A DNA stretch of 64,000 nucleotides from Phycisphaerae bacterium RAS1 (GCA_007859745.1 SMLU01000005.1:62001-126000); one strand, 5' to 3'. Counted from the stretch's first letter, positions 23,583 through 32,568 are shown. Numbers and translations: made by a program. The notes: generated from the sequence alone by a model not told the origin.

Positions 23583-26500
23583 CTACCAGCGCCAGCGCTG
23601 GTCCCAGCGGGCCAACCGACCAGGCAACCTGCCGCGCGGCTGGCGTCGCATCGCCAGGAGTCCGGCGACGACCAGCGGCGCAGCCGTCAACATACCCGCG
23701 CCGCACGCGCCCGCGCCGCAGGCGTCAGGAGGCAGGTCGTCGCCCACACCGTCGTCGCTTCCTTGCGACGAGTCGTCGTCGCTGGACGAATTGTCATTTG
23801 TCCCCGCGTTGTCGTTTCCATTGGCGTTATTGTCATTCCCGTTCGTGTTTCCGCCGGAATTGTCGTTTCCGTTGGAATTGCCGTTCGTATTTCCGCCGTT
23901 GTCGTTGCCATTGCCGACGTTGTCGTTTCCATTCGTGTTGCCGTTGCCGGCGTTGTCATTCCCGTTCGTGTTCCCGTTGCCGGAATTATCGTTTCCGTTT
24001 GTGTTGTCGTTTCCATTTCCGGAGTTGTCGTTGCCGTTGGCGTTGTTGTCGTTTCCATTATTGTCGTTGCCGTTGTTGTCATTGCCGTTGTCGCCGGGGG
24101 TCGAGTCGCAGACGTTCCCGACGCCGTCCGCGTCCGTGTCCGCCTGGTCGGCGTTCGCGGTGCTCGGGCAGTTGTCGAGGCAATCGACGACGCCGTCCAA
24201 GTCTGTGTCCGCGCCATCTCCCGGCTCCGTCGCAACCGCGAGATCAAGGCGGAATACGCCCTGATCCGTGCCCGCCACAAGCACGCGCGACGCGCTCAGC
24301 GCCAGCGCGTTCACGCCCGCCGAACCGCGCGGCAAGCCGCCATTCAGGACTCGCCACGTCGCGCCGCCGTCGATCGATTCGAATAGTCCGTCGGCTGTCC
24401 CGGCGAAAACGACATCCGCGTCGACCGGATCGACCAGCAGTGCGCTCACCTGCGCCGCGGCGGTCAATCCGTCGGCGATCTGCGTCCAGTCCTGTCCGCC
24501 ATTCGTGGATTTGTAAACGCCGTTGTCGCGCGTGCCGGCGTAGAGCGTGTCCGAGTCGCCGGGATCCACCGCAAGCGAATAAGCGAAGTTAACCGGCGGC
24601 AGGCCGATGTCCTGCCAGGCGCCGCCGACCGGAAGCACGGCGACGTTAGGCGTGCCGGTCCCGCCGGCATACACACGGCCGTCGGGCGCGAAGGCGATCG
24701 CGTAGGCATGAATCTCGCCGCCGGCGAAATCCAGCACGTGCGACCAGTCAACGCCGCCATTGGTCGATCGAATCACGTAGGAATCACCCGCGATCATGCC
24801 CGCCAGGTCGCAGTCGCCCGCGAGAATCTCGTCCGCGTTCGACGGGTTGATGGCCAGCGACTTGTTCTGCTCGCCGATGTCGGCCCCGTCCGCAACCAAC
24901 GTCCAGCTTGTTCCGCCGTTCGTGCTGCGCCAGACGTCCCCGTCGCGCGTCACGGCGAAGACGCGCCCGCTGCGCGTCGCCAGCGCACGGACATCCTTGC
25001 CGGCAATCTCGCTGGTCAGCAGCGTCCAAGTCGCGCCGGCGTCCAGTGACTTGTAGACGTTTCCGCCGCCGTCCGCGGTGGCGGCGTAGACGACCGTGTC
25101 GCTGACGGCCAGCGCGCGAATAACCGCGGCCGGCACGTCATCGGCGGCGGCCCATGAGCCGCGCGGAATCGTCGAGACCTCGACGGACGCGTCGCCCTCC
25201 TCGCCCAGGTCCCGGGTTGTCACGACAAAGTGGTAGCGCTGGTTGTTCTTCAGGCACGTGATGCTCGCGGGACCGGTGAGATTCGTGTCCTGCCGGCCGC
25301 CGTCGAGCGTCGCGAAATTGGCCGGCGTCACGCCCGCCTCTTCCGCCAGGGTGACGGTGTACGAATCCGCGCCGAAGATTCGATCCCACTCGAGCGCCGC
25401 CTGGCCGTCGCCGCGCGTCGCCTGCACGACCATCGGCGGCAGCGGCTCGGCGGCCGGCGTGCTCAGCGTGCGGCGAAAGATCTCGAAATCGACCTCGCCC
25501 GCGGGCACGACGCGGTGCGCCACGAATCCGTCCGCCAGCCAGCCGTCGCTGCAGAGCTGCGTGAACGTGCCGCGATCGAAATGAACCGCCCCACCGCCTG
25601 CGACCGGCCAGAGCGCCTGGCCGCGCTGAAGCTGAAACGGAAACTCCGTGTTGACGGCCGGATTCACCGGAACGGTCTGCGCATTCGAGAGCGGCAGCCC
25701 GCCGTAGAGCAGAATTTCGCGATTGGCGCCGGTTCCCGCGTCGGCCTCCATCCACGCGACGTGCCAGCCGTCGGTGAGAACGGAGACGATCGAGCGTGTT
25801 GCGTCCGTTCGGTGCGTGAACGGCGTCGGGCCCGGATTGGCGAGCGTCGTGTTGTAAATGAAAAGCTGGTCGATGCCGCCGACCGATTTCGAATAGAGCG
25901 CCCGCCCACGGCCGATCGTCGGCTGATGGAACGATTCGTCGATCGTCTGGACGCTGCTTCCGTCGTAGTACTGAATTGAGAATGTTCCGGCCGGCGCCTC
26001 GAACGCCCAGACCGCATGGCCGCCGCTGGTGCGCACGCGCCCGATCACCCCGGGGACCGACGCGCTGCCCGTCAGGTTTGTCGCTTCGCCGGTCGAAGGG
26101 TCAACGCGGAAGAGGTGTTTGACCGCGTTGCCGGCGTCGAACGCCTGCAGCACGAAGAAAATGAAGCCGTCCGCGATCGCGACACCCTCCGGGTTCAGCG
26201 GATCGCCGGGACTGATCGGGTTTTCGGCGGTCACGAGCACAGGCGCGCCGCTGCCGCGCCATATCCAGGCAAAGTCGCTGCCGCGTCGCCAGCCCGCCAG
26301 GACTTCGCCGTCCGCGCTGCCCGTGCCCAGCGCGAAGACGACGTCGTCCACCGCGGCAAGAGAGAGGTCGCCGGCGTCGAAGAGCTGCACCGTTTCCGGG
26401 TTCGGCGTCGATCCGTCGGAGAAGAAGATGTCGTTGTTGTCGTCGAACCAGAGGATTTTCCCGTCGACGCAGACGTTGCTGCGCGTTCCCCAATTCTGAT

Positions 26501-26609
26501 CGATCGAGTCTGTCGTCACCCGGATGCCGCACGATTGGCCGAAGGCGACCGACGCGCTCGCGAGCGCGCCGAGCAACACGAAATAGTGGGATTGCACGAG
26601 AAACTCCAT
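23583..26609 (-). CDS. Large secreted BNR/Sortilin-like propeller protein with TSP3, NGND-rich stalk and C-terminal membrane tail
   Basis: 1008 residues. Signal peptide to ASVAFGQ. Then a propeller-like part (to about 380), a fibronectin III-like segment (PMVVQATRGDGQAALEWDRI) and BNR/photosystem-like blades (YKSLDAGATWTLL, WRSTNGGTSWTLV, YKSTNGGQDWTQI, FESIDGGATWRVL). After these come thrombospondin type 3 calcium repeats (DTDLDGVVDCLDNCPSTANA) and about 120 residues of Asn-Gly-Asn-Asp stalk. The tail is DACGAGACGAG, a short hydrophobic helix (AAPLVVAGLLAM) and RRQPRGR. That order (cysteine cluster, helix, arginines) looks like a MYXO-CTERM-type sorting signal, although about 15 further residues follow. 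The stop lies 3 bases from the convergent upstream gene. Confidence 0.8.
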   Translation of the reverse strand: MEFLVQSHYFVLLGALASASVAFGQSCGIRVTTDSIDQNWGTRSNVCVDGKILWFDDNNDIFFSDGSTPNPETVQLFDAGDLSLAAVDDVVFALGTGSADGEVLAGWRRGSDFAWIWRGSGAPVLVTAENPISPGDPLNPEGVAIADGFIFFVLQAFDAGNAVKHLFRVDPSTGEATNLTGSASVPGVIGRVRTSGGHAVWAFEAPAGTFSIQYYDGSSVQTIDESFHQPTIGRGRALYSKSVGGIDQLFIYNTTLANPGPTPFTHRTDATRSIVSVLTDGWHVAWMEADAGTGANREILLYGGLPLSNAQTVPVNPAVNTEFPFQLQRGQALWPVAGGGAVHFDRGTFTQLCSDGWLADGFVAHRVVPAGEVDFEIFRRTLSTPAAEPLPPMVVQATRGDGQAALEWDRIFGADSYTVTLAEEAGVTPANFATLDGGRQDTNLTGPASITCLKNNQRYHFVVTTRDLGEEGDASVEVSTIPRGSWAAADDVPAAVIRALAVSDTVVYAATADGGGNVYKSLDAGATWTLLTSEIAGKDVRALATRSGRVFAVTRDGDVWRSTNGGTSWTLVADGADIGEQNKSLAINPSNADEILAGDCDLAGMIAGDSYVIRSTNGGVDWSHVLDFAGGEIHAYAIAFAPDGRVYAGGTGTPNVAVLPVGGAWQDIGLPPVNFAYSLAVDPGDSDTLYAGTRDNGVYKSTNGGQDWTQIADGLTAAAQVSALLVDPVDADVVFAGTADGLFESIDGGATWRVLNGGLPRGSAGVNALALSASRVLVAGTDQGVFRLDLAVATEPGDGADTDLDGVVDCLDNCPSTANADQADTDADGVGNVCDSTPGDNGNDNNGNDNNGNDNNANGNDNSGNGNDNTNGNDNSGNGNTNGNDNAGNGNTNGNDNVGNGNDNGGNTNGNSNGNDNSGGNTNGNDNNANGNDNAGTNDNSSSDDDSSQGSDDGVGDDLPPDACGAGACGAGMLTAAPLVVAGLLAMRRQPRGRLPGRLARWDQRWRW

Positions 26610-27025
26610 GAGCGCGAAGTGCCACGCGCGCCAGGCCCGGTGGCGCGAGCGAAGTCACACAGCGAGCCGGCGGCGCCGCTCGATGGTGGAGGAGACGACG
26701 CGTGCGAGGCACCGCATCAAGGCACAATGCCTGAACGGCACTGGTCACGTTGACGGTGGGCGCCATGCCGACGAGTTCTGCGTCGGCACGCCCACGCAGA
26801 AGCTGTGGGCGTGGCACCCAATCCTGACCAGCACCATCTAGACTACGTGCGACGGCGGGTCGGCGTCAATGAAAACTCCGGCGGAGGTCCGACCGCGTGT
26901 GGCCATTGATTTTGGCAGAGGCCCGAGCGATGCCACGGGCGACCACGCCGAAACCGCGAACGTTGAAAATCTAGGGGATTTAGAAGCGGTTGGCATCGCT
27001 TGTAAACCCTTTGAAAATAGGGGGA
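26610..27025. other. Gene-free stretch before tRNA-Tyr
   Basis: No supportable gene. 26610-26840 is GC-rich without repeats I can place. 26940-27025 is markedly AT-richer than its surroundings (TTGAAAATCTAGGGGATTTAG, TGTAAACCCTTTGAAAATAG). It abuts the 3' end of tRNA-Tyr, where integrated elements often leave remnants; no integrase frame is visible. Confidence 0.4.
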
Positions 27026-27108
27026 TGGGCGCGGCTGGATTCGAACCAGCGTAGGCTTTCGCCAACGGGTTTACAGCCCGTTACCATTGGCCACTCGGAC
27101 ACACGCCC
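27026..27108 (-). tRNA. tRNA-Tyr (anticodon GTA)
   Basis: Class II tRNA on the minus strand. Acceptor GGGCGTG pairs with CGCGCCC, discriminator A. Anticodon stem ACGGG/CCCGT encloses loop CTGTAAA (GTA). The long variable arm (TGGCGAAAGCCTAC) is typical of bacterial tRNA-Tyr, and the T-arm is GCTGG-TTCGAAT-CCAGC. No encoded CCA. Confidence 0.95.
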
Positions 27109-27150
27109 GTCGAGCCCGACCCCGAAGGGTCGCGGCCCGGTGGACCGAGC

Positions 27151-27178
27151 ATTATAGGGAGCCGGAAGACAGGTTCAA
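27151..27178 (-). promoter_or_regulatory. Sigma-70 promoter of tRNA-Tyr
   Basis: On the minus strand TTGAAC (27178-27173), a 16-base spacer and a consensus TATAAT (27156-27151), 42 bases before the tRNA. Confidence 0.75.
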
Positions 27179-27243
27179 GCCGGCCAATGTGCGGCGTACG
27201 CGTCGGTGTGACTATGGACTTTGGCAGGTTCGGCCGGAACTTC

Positions 27244-27280
27244 TGTCCGAACCCGCCGCGCCAAGCGGCGGGGTGACGTC
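27244..27280 (+). repeat. REPIN-type palindrome, single forward unit
   Basis: TGTCCGAACCCGCCGCGCCA unit followed by GGGGTGACGTC. It stands alone directly upstream of the 27307 gene and its ribosome site. Confidence 0.9.
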
Positions 27281-27306
27281 CGGGCGCGTTCTCGATCGGA
27301 GTCTGA

Positions 27307-27663
27307 ATGACGATTGCCCTTTACGTGATTGGCCTGATCGCCGCCATCGCCATTTATCTGGCGGTGGTCTTCACACAGGTGCCGGGCGCCTTTGAGGAGC
27401 GCTTCGGAAAACTGTTCGGCGTCACCCCCCTGCCGCCGGATTGTGGTGAGTGGAAAGCCGACGAAGCATCGTCGGTGGGCATGGCAGCGCGGGCTGAGGG
27501 ACTCCGGCGTGAAGTCCGCTTCTGGGTGGACGAGCCCGGCGGCGCGCTGGGGCGGCGGCGCGTGTTGCGGCAGGTGCGTTACGTGGACGCCGGCGGGCAG
27601 GTTGTCCGCACTGAACCGGACCAGCGTGCGACCCGCAGCGAGCTCAGGCAAGCCAGCCGCTAG
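27307..27663 (+). CDS. Small single-pass membrane protein, unknown function
   Basis: 118 residues. ATG at 27307 with GGAG about 6 bases upstream. The N-terminal helix MTIALYVIGLIAAIAIYLAV has no preceding positive charge, followed by FTQVPGAFEERFGKLFGVTP. A soluble, Arg-rich C-terminal part (RREVRFWVDE, RRRVLRQVRYVDAGGQVVR) would lie on the cytoplasmic side if the N-terminus is out. No known domain is recognised. Its last 20 bases overlap the convergent small TSP3-type frame. Confidence 0.65.
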   Translation: MTIALYVIGLIAAIAIYLAVVFTQVPGAFEERFGKLFGVTPLPPDCGEWKADEASSVGMAARAEGLRREVRFWVDEPGGALGRRRVLRQVRYVDAGGQVVRTEPDQRATRSELRQASR

Positions 27664-27877
27664 TCGAATCCGGACATTCGTCAGAGCGACCAGGAACGGC
27701 GGGGTTGTACGGGGCAGGGTCCAGTGCATCGGGGACGCCGTCGTTGTCGTCGTCCTGATCGCACACATCAGGCAGGCCGTCGGCGTCGAAGTCGCGGCGG
27801 CATGCCTGCGCCAGTGAAGCGCAGCCACACGGCGCCGGCGGCCCCAGCAAAAAATGTGACGAGATGCGGATAACCAA
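27644..27877 (-). CDS. Short thrombospondin type 3-like protein or gene remnant
   Basis: 77 residues. It holds about one and a half TSP3 calcium motifs (DFDADGLPDVCDQDDDNDGVPDALDP). The first 20 residues (MVIRISSHFLLGPPAPCGC) are only weakly like a signal peptide. TSP3 repeats normally belong to larger extracellular proteins, so this may be the broken end of one rather than an intact gene. No clear ribosome site. Confidence 0.35.
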   Translation of the reverse strand: MVIRISSHFLLGPPAPCGCASLAQACRRDFDADGLPDVCDQDDDNDGVPDALDPAPYNPAVPGRSDECPDSTSGWLA

Positions 27878-28302
27878 GTCGGGGCTCCCGGGCGCCTCTA
27901 TGAGGTTCTAGCTCGCGGACGAACCGGATTTCCACCAAGTGCGGCAGTGAAGGTGGGAGTTATCGGAGTGCCGCAAGACGGAGTCAGAACGCGAAGCGCC
28001 AGCGAGCGCGTACCACAGCGGGCGCTCGCTGGCGCGTCGCATTCCGACTCCTGTCAGAACCCCGCATGGAAGTGCGGGGCCTAGCCCGCCCCTTCCGTGG
28101 CGGGTTCTGCTAGGCCTCCAGGCTACGACACGTGGGAATTGTGGGCAGACCGGGGCCTAGAATCACTGGCCGTGGGTTGGCTACTTCGAACGCCCTGATC
28201 ATCGTGGGTGGGACGGGCGTCTCGCCCGTCCCGGAGCTGATCTCCGATGTCGCGAACCATCGGTGTACCGAGGTAGCGTTGCACAACCAGGAGGCGTTCA
28301 TC
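27878..28302. other. Gene-free stretch with three hairpin elements
   Basis: It contains a TCAGAACGCGAAGCGCCAGCG inverted pair (27980-28051), two GC hairpins (CCCCGCATGGAAGTGCGGGG and CCCGCCCCTTCCGTGGCGGG, 28060-28104) bounded by GGCCTAG/CTAGGCC, and a GGGACGGGCG palindrome (28201-28236). No gene is seen. The hairpins lack T-tracts, so calling them terminators is not justified. Confidence 0.6.
27980..28051. repeat. TCAGAACGCGAAGCGCCAGCGAGCG inverted repeat
   Basis: GGAGTCAGAACGCGAAGCGC ... and the reverse GGCGCTCGCTGGCGCGTCGC ... GACTCC pair across a 9-base loop. The same unit recurs at 32569-32672 and, as a fragment, at 41407-41432. Confidence 0.75.
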
Positions 28303-29061
28303 GTGCGAGTCCTCGTTTCCTGCGCCGCGCTGTTCGGCGCCGTGGCGGCTGACCTCGCCGTCGGCGACACCGCTGTTTCAATCGTTCCGGTCGCCGACGC
28401 GTTTGTGCGCGAGCAGGATCCGACGTCCAACTTCGGCGGCGGCGGCGGGTTATCCGTCGGCGGGCCGAACTCCGTGAACGGGGGAGGGAGCTTTCGCGGG
28501 CGGTTTGATACCGTGATGCGCTACGACGCGGCCCCGTTGGTAGCCGAATTCGACAGCGTTTTCGGCGTCGGCCAGTGGACGATCAGCTCGGTTACGCTCA
28601 GCCTCAGCGAATTCGGCGCGCCGACCAGCTTGCTGTTTCCGCGCGGCCTGGGCACGTACGCGGTGAGCTGGCTGTCGGCCGACGCGTGGTCCGAGGGCAG
28701 CGGCACACCGGCGGCGCCGGAGCCTGGCTCAGGCGACGTCGTGACGTGGAACCTGCTGCAAGCGCTGGTCGCGTCGGGCAGTGAAAGCCTGCTAGGCGGC
28801 GGGGCCAATACGCAAACCAATATGACCTACACGATTCCGCTCGCGACGGACGCGGCGTTTCTCGCCGACATCGCCGCCGGCGACGCCGTCACGCTGCACC
28901 TCTCCCCCACCAGCGACGCGATCGGCTTCACCTTCCGCGCTCGCGACCACTCCGCCACGGAACTGCGGCCGATTCTCACGCTCACCGCCGTGCCGGAGCC
29001 GGCGTCGGCGGCGCTGCTGCTGTCGGCGCTGGCGCTGCGCTCGGCGGCGCGGCGGCGCTAG
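28303..29061 (+). CDS. PEP-CTERM protein with DNRLRE-type beta-sandwich
   Basis: 252 residues from GTG 28303, set by AGGAGG 8 bases upstream. It has a signal peptide (VRVLVSCAALFGAVAADLAV). The mature start IVPVADAFVREQDPTSNFGG, the RFDTVMRYDAAPL strand and TLSLSEFG resemble DNRLRE domains. The C-terminus VPEPASAALLLSALALRSAARRR is a textbook PEP-CTERM tail (VPEP, hydrophobic helix, Arg cluster), recognised by an exosortase for surface export. No exosortase gene is in this window. Its last 80 bases overlap the convergent Ton-like gene. Confidence 0.85.
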   Translation: MRVLVSCAALFGAVAADLAVGDTAVSIVPVADAFVREQDPTSNFGGGGGLSVGGPNSVNGGGSFRGRFDTVMRYDAAPLVAEFDSVFGVGQWTISSVTLSLSEFGAPTSLLFPRGLGTYAVSWLSADAWSEGSGTPAAPEPGSGDVVTWNLLQALVASGSESLLGGGANTQTNMTYTIPLATDAAFLADIAAGDAVTLHLSPTSDAIGFTFRARDHSATELRPILTLTAVPEPASAALLLSALALRSAARRR

Positions 29062-32000
29062 TCCTTCCCACGTCGAGCGAATAGAGCGGCAGATAGCGGT
29101 AATAAACCTCCAGCATCAGCGTGCACAGCGCTGTCTGGTAAATCCGCCCGCCGACCGGCGCCCACTCGCCGCGCGGCGGCCAGCTACCGGCCGCATGGCC
29201 GTCGGCTTCCTGGTGCGCCAGCAGCTCGCCGGTCAGCCGCTCGTTCCACCGCTCCCACGTTTCGCCCTGGCGGTGAAACAGCGCCAGCGTGGCGTAATAC
29301 CAATAGTACGTGTTCGTCTCGCCGCGCCAGTTGGGCAACTCTCGGACGATCGCCGCCGCGGCGCCTTCCATCTTCGGATCATCATGCGCGACGCCCAGCA
29401 GCTCATTCACGAACATCGCTTCGGCCGTCATCGACGCCGTCGCGCGACGATTCGGCCGATAGGCGTACAGCCCCGGCCGGCCGGGCGTCACCACGTTCTC
29501 CAACCAGCGGCGGGCCGAATCGAATGCTTCCGCCGGCACGTCAACGCTGCACAGCTTCGCGCTTTTCAGCGCCATGACCTGCCAGCCGAGCACCGACGTG
29601 TCTCCCGCCTGGCCCGGTTCGTAACGCCATCCTCCCGTGCGGTCATTGCGGGCGGCGGCGATGAAAGACACGGCTTTCTTCAGCGGATCGGAAAGCTGCG
29701 AATCGCCGCTCATGCCGAAGGCTTCGGACAGCGCGATGGTTGCGATTCCCTGCGTGTACATGGTCTCGTCGCCGCGCAGGTCGCCGCGCTCGTCCTGCCG
29801 CTTGAGCAGCCAGCGCAGCCCGCGCTGCACATTCTCGCGATACGGCCCGTCCTTGACGTGCGTATGGCCGGCGCCCAGGAAGCACAGCAGCGACAGGCCG
29901 GTGAGTGCGACGTCCACTTCGTATTCCGTGTCGCCGCCGCAGGAGCAGGCGTCGTCGAAGCCCGCCCCGTCCCAGTGCCCGTCGCGATGCTCGTGCTGCG
30001 CGAGCCAGTTCAGCGCGGCGGCGACGGCCTTCTCCGTTCGTTCGTTGCCGCCGCGCTGCGCGAGCATGGGCGAGCGCTGCTCCGGGTCGCGCTGCGCGTA
30101 GGGCTGGCCTTCGGGCGTCGTCTCAACCGGCAGGCGCAGACCGATCGCCGGCGGCTGGATGACCGGCGTCGTGCCGGATGGATCCGTCGTAGGCGACATG
30201 TTTCGCGAGCCGCTCGGCGCAACGACATCGACCAAGCTCTTCTCGCCGGATTTTGACGAGCCGACCGTGGGCGTCAGATCGATTCGCCGCGGAGCGCCGC
30301 CGGAGACGGGCAGCAGCGGGCCGGACGCCCGGCTCGGGCCGGGAGCAGCGGCCACGGGCGAGATGCCGCCCGACGATTTCTCCGTCACCGCGACGCCGGA
30401 GCCGAACGCGGCGCGGTCGGCCGGAAGCGCGAATCCCGCCGCCAGCTCGACCGCGGGGATGTTTGTCGCGTTCACGCTCGCTGCCGCGGAACCAGGCTGC
30501 ATCGGACCGGTCGCCAGGCTTGGCGCTGCGTGGCCATTCGTGCCCAGCGAGGGAGGCGCGACGACGATCGCGCTCAGCGCGTTTTGTCCAACCGCGCCCG
30601 TGGCGACGGGGATTGGGTTGGTCTGAGATCCAAGCGGCGCAACCGGACCAGGCAGCGAAGCGGCGCTCTCGGGCGCCGAAGCCGCGGGCGCGACGTCCTT
30701 CGGAAGGTCTAGCGCCACGGCCGGTGCATCAGGGACAGGTGTCGCGCCGGCCGGCGCGACGCCCACCGCGGGCGCCTCATCGCGGGCCGCCAGGCTTTCG
30801 GTCGAGCGCGCCGCGGTGGTAGACCGCGGCTGAATGTCGGCCAGCTTCACCGCCGGCTGCGATGCAGGCCACTCCACGTTTGGTTTCTCTGCGCGAAGCG
30901 CCATCGGCGGCGGCGCCGCGGGGATTGCTTCGCCCGCCGCGACCGGCTGCGCGTCGGCCGGCGTCTGAAGCGCGTCGATTTGCATTTCCGGTGCGGTCGG
31001 CGTCGGCGCCGCCGTCGCGGCGACGTCGGACGCCGTCAGCGAACGATCTGCCGGCTGAATGACCGGCGGTGCGATCGCCGCCAGCAGCGGTTTCTCAGCC
31101 GTCGGCGCCGGCGGCGGCAACGGCTCCAGCCGGGCTTCGACCGCCGCCAGCGTGCTCGCCTGCGTGAAATCGCCGCGAACCTGGGCATAGAGCGTGTCGC
31201 CCGCGCCGGCGGAGGCCAGCGTGATCTTGGTCTTCCCACCGCCGCCGACGGCCTTGACGATGTCCGCGGTGACGTTCCAGAAGCTCATCGCCAGCATCAG
31301 CAGCGAATGCAGCAGCAGCGAAAAGAGCAGGCAGCGGGCCAGCAGGCTCAGGCGCCGGTCACGCTGCGAGCGCAGAAACAAGAGCAGCAGCGTGACGAGC
31401 AGCAGCGCCAGAAGCAGCCAGAAAAGATTGGCCTGCAGCGCCGCCCAATCGATGTTCCGTTGGGCGAGCTCCGTCTCCGCAAAGACCTCGCGGGCCGTCG
31501 TTTGATAGACGTTGTACGCGCCGGGACGCGACCCGTCCGCCGGGCGATCGGAGCTGAAGAGCAGCGCAAAGCCCAGGTGCGCCAGGGCCGGGTCCAGCTC
31601 GTTGCTGGCCGAGTTCACCTCGGTTCCGAGGTTCGCCGGCGGCTGCCAGTCGTCGCGAACGTGGCGCGAGCGATACAAATCAAACCCGCCGCTGCCGCCG
31701 GAACGATCGGAGCAGAAGTAGAGGAAATCGCCGGCCGGGCTGAAGCACGCCGCGCCTTCGTTGGCGGCGGTGTTGAGCGCCGAAAGCCGCGCCGCGTCGG
31801 TCGGCCCCGAGTCCGTCAGCGACGACGCATACAGGTCATACGTCCGGTGCAGAAGATCCTCGCGCACCGTCGCGACCCACGCCTCCGGATTCGGCCTGAC
31901 CGCGGCATCGCCCGTCGGCCGATTCGAGGCGAACAGCAGCGTCGCGCCGTCCGGCGAAATCGCCGGACCGTAGTCATTGAACTCCGAGTTCACGCGCGGC

Positions 32001-32551
32001 CCGAGGTTGGTCGGCGTCTCCCAACCGTCGTCGCCGCGCCGTGCAACCCACAGGTCGTAGCCGCCCAGGCCGCCCGGCCGGTCGCTGTAGAAATAGAGCG
32101 CCCGGCCGTCGGGCGACGGCTCCGGACCCAGGTCGTCGTAGTCGCCGTTGATCCGCTCCAGCGGTTGCGGCTCGGCCCAGCCCGTCGGAGTGCGCGTCGC
32201 GACCAAGACGTCTGCGTCGCCGCCGGCCTTGCCGCGCACGAAAAACAGCGTCAGGCCGTCCCAACTGACGCGCGGCTCGTAGTCCTCGCCCGCGGCGCTG
32301 GCCAGGGCGGGCAATCGCTGCGCCGGGCGCCAGAGAATGTCGCGCGGGGCGACGGCGTGTTGCGGCGCGCGGATCGTATCGGCGTCGCTGAAAAAGACGC
32401 GCCGCTCCGGCTGCAGCCGCCAGATCAGCAGCGCCGCGCCGCCGCCAAAGAGAAGCGTCCCCGCCACGGCGATCAGCCACGGCCATCGCCGACGACTTCT
32501 GATCGGTGTATTGATATCACCTGGCGGCACAACTGCACCTGAACCAATCAA
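28982..32551 (-). CDS. PD40 propeller / TonB-type SxxxH helix / terpene-cyclase-fold fusion protein
   Basis: 1189 residues (TTG 32551; GTG 32530 with AGGTG upstream is an equally good start). Order: basic N-terminus and membrane helix (about 22-45), TolB-like PD40 blades (60-350; PSPDGRALYFYSDRPGG, SPDGATLLFASNRP, FSPAGDFLYFCSDRSGG), second helix (372-394) then RSQRDRR. Third helix (402-426) has Ser411-x3-His415 as in TonB. Then a Pro/Ala-rich linker (430-830) and a squalene-cyclase/prenyltransferase-like toroid (835-1165; AALNWLAQHEHRDGHWDG, GLRWLLKRQDERGD). Predicted topology puts propeller, linker and toroid in the periplasm. It lies directly after exbB and exbD, so it is probably driven by the proton motive force. 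The A/P-rich final 27 residues are antisense to a PEP-CTERM gene. Confidence 0.85.
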   Translation of the reverse strand: MIGSGAVVPPGDINTPIRSRRRWPWLIAVAGTLLFGGGAALLIWRLQPERRVFFSDADTIRAPQHAVAPRDILWRPAQRLPALASAAGEDYEPRVSWDGLTLFFVRGKAGGDADVLVATRTPTGWAEPQPLERINGDYDDLGPEPSPDGRALYFYSDRPGGLGGYDLWVARRGDDGWETPTNLGPRVNSEFNDYGPAISPDGATLLFASNRPTGDAAVRPNPEAWVATVREDLLHRTYDLYASSLTDSGPTDAARLSALNTAANEGAACFSPAGDFLYFCSDRSGGSGGFDLYRSRHVRDDWQPPANLGTEVNSASNELDPALAHLGFALLFSSDRPADGSRPGAYNVYQTTAREVFAETELAQRNIDWAALQANLFWLLLALLLVTLLLLFLRSQRDRRLSLLARCLLFSLLLHSLLMLAMSFWNVTADIVKAVGGGGKTKITLASAGAGDTLYAQVRGDFTQASTLAAVEARLEPLPPPAPTAEKPLLAAIAPPVIQPADRSLTASDVAATAAPTPTAPEMQIDALQTPADAQPVAAGEAIPAAPPPMALRAEKPNVEWPASQPAVKLADIQPRSTTAARSTESLAARDEAPAVGVAPAGATPVPDAPAVALDLPKDVAPAASAPESAASLPGPVAPLGSQTNPIPVATGAVGQNALSAIVVAPPSLGTNGHAAPSLATGPMQPGSAAASVNATNIPAVELAAGFALPADRAAFGSGVAVTEKSSGGISPVAAAPGPSRASGPLLPVSGGAPRRIDLTPTVGSSKSGEKSLVDVVAPSGSRNMSPTTDPSGTTPVIQPPAIGLRLPVETTPEGQPYAQRDPEQRSPMLAQRGGNERTEKAVAAALNWLAQHEHRDGHWDGAGFDDACSCGGDTEYEVDVALTGLSLLCFLGAGHTHVKDGPYRENVQRGLRWLLKRQDERGDLRGDETMYTQGIATIALSEAFGMSGDSQLSDPLKKAVSFIAAARNDRTGGWRYEPGQAGDTSVLGWQVMALKSAKLCSVDVPAEAFDSARRWLENVVTPGRPGLYAYRPNRRATASMTAEAMFVNELLGVAHDDPKMEGAAAAIVRELPNWRGETNTYYWYYATLALFHRQGETWERWNERLTGELLAHQEADGHAAGSWPPRGEWAPVGGRIYQTALCTLMLEVYYRYLPLYSLDVGRTSAAAPPSAAPAPTAAAPPTPAPARR

Positions 32552-32568
32552 CCGCTGTGGCTCACATC

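Noticed and set aside
21658-23706. 682-residue frame antisense to the seven-module protein
   Set aside because: It is a mirror of an Arg/Gly/Pro-rich gene in high-GC DNA. Its composition lacks hydrophobic-core periodicity and it has no ribosome site; the plus-strand modules are plainly conserved.
26838-27065. Short frame running out of the tRNA-Tyr region, read as a possible integrase end
   Set aside because: It overlaps the tRNA itself and shows no tyrosine-recombinase residues. Only the base composition is odd.
27001-27080. TGTAAACCC shared by the tRNA-Tyr anticodon region and its flank, as an attachment-site repeat
   Set aside because: The two 9-mers are in opposite orientation; an att duplication should be direct, and nine bases is too short.
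28060-28104. GC hairpins as intrinsic terminators
   Set aside because: Stable stems but no following T-tract on either strand, and no gene ends right at them.
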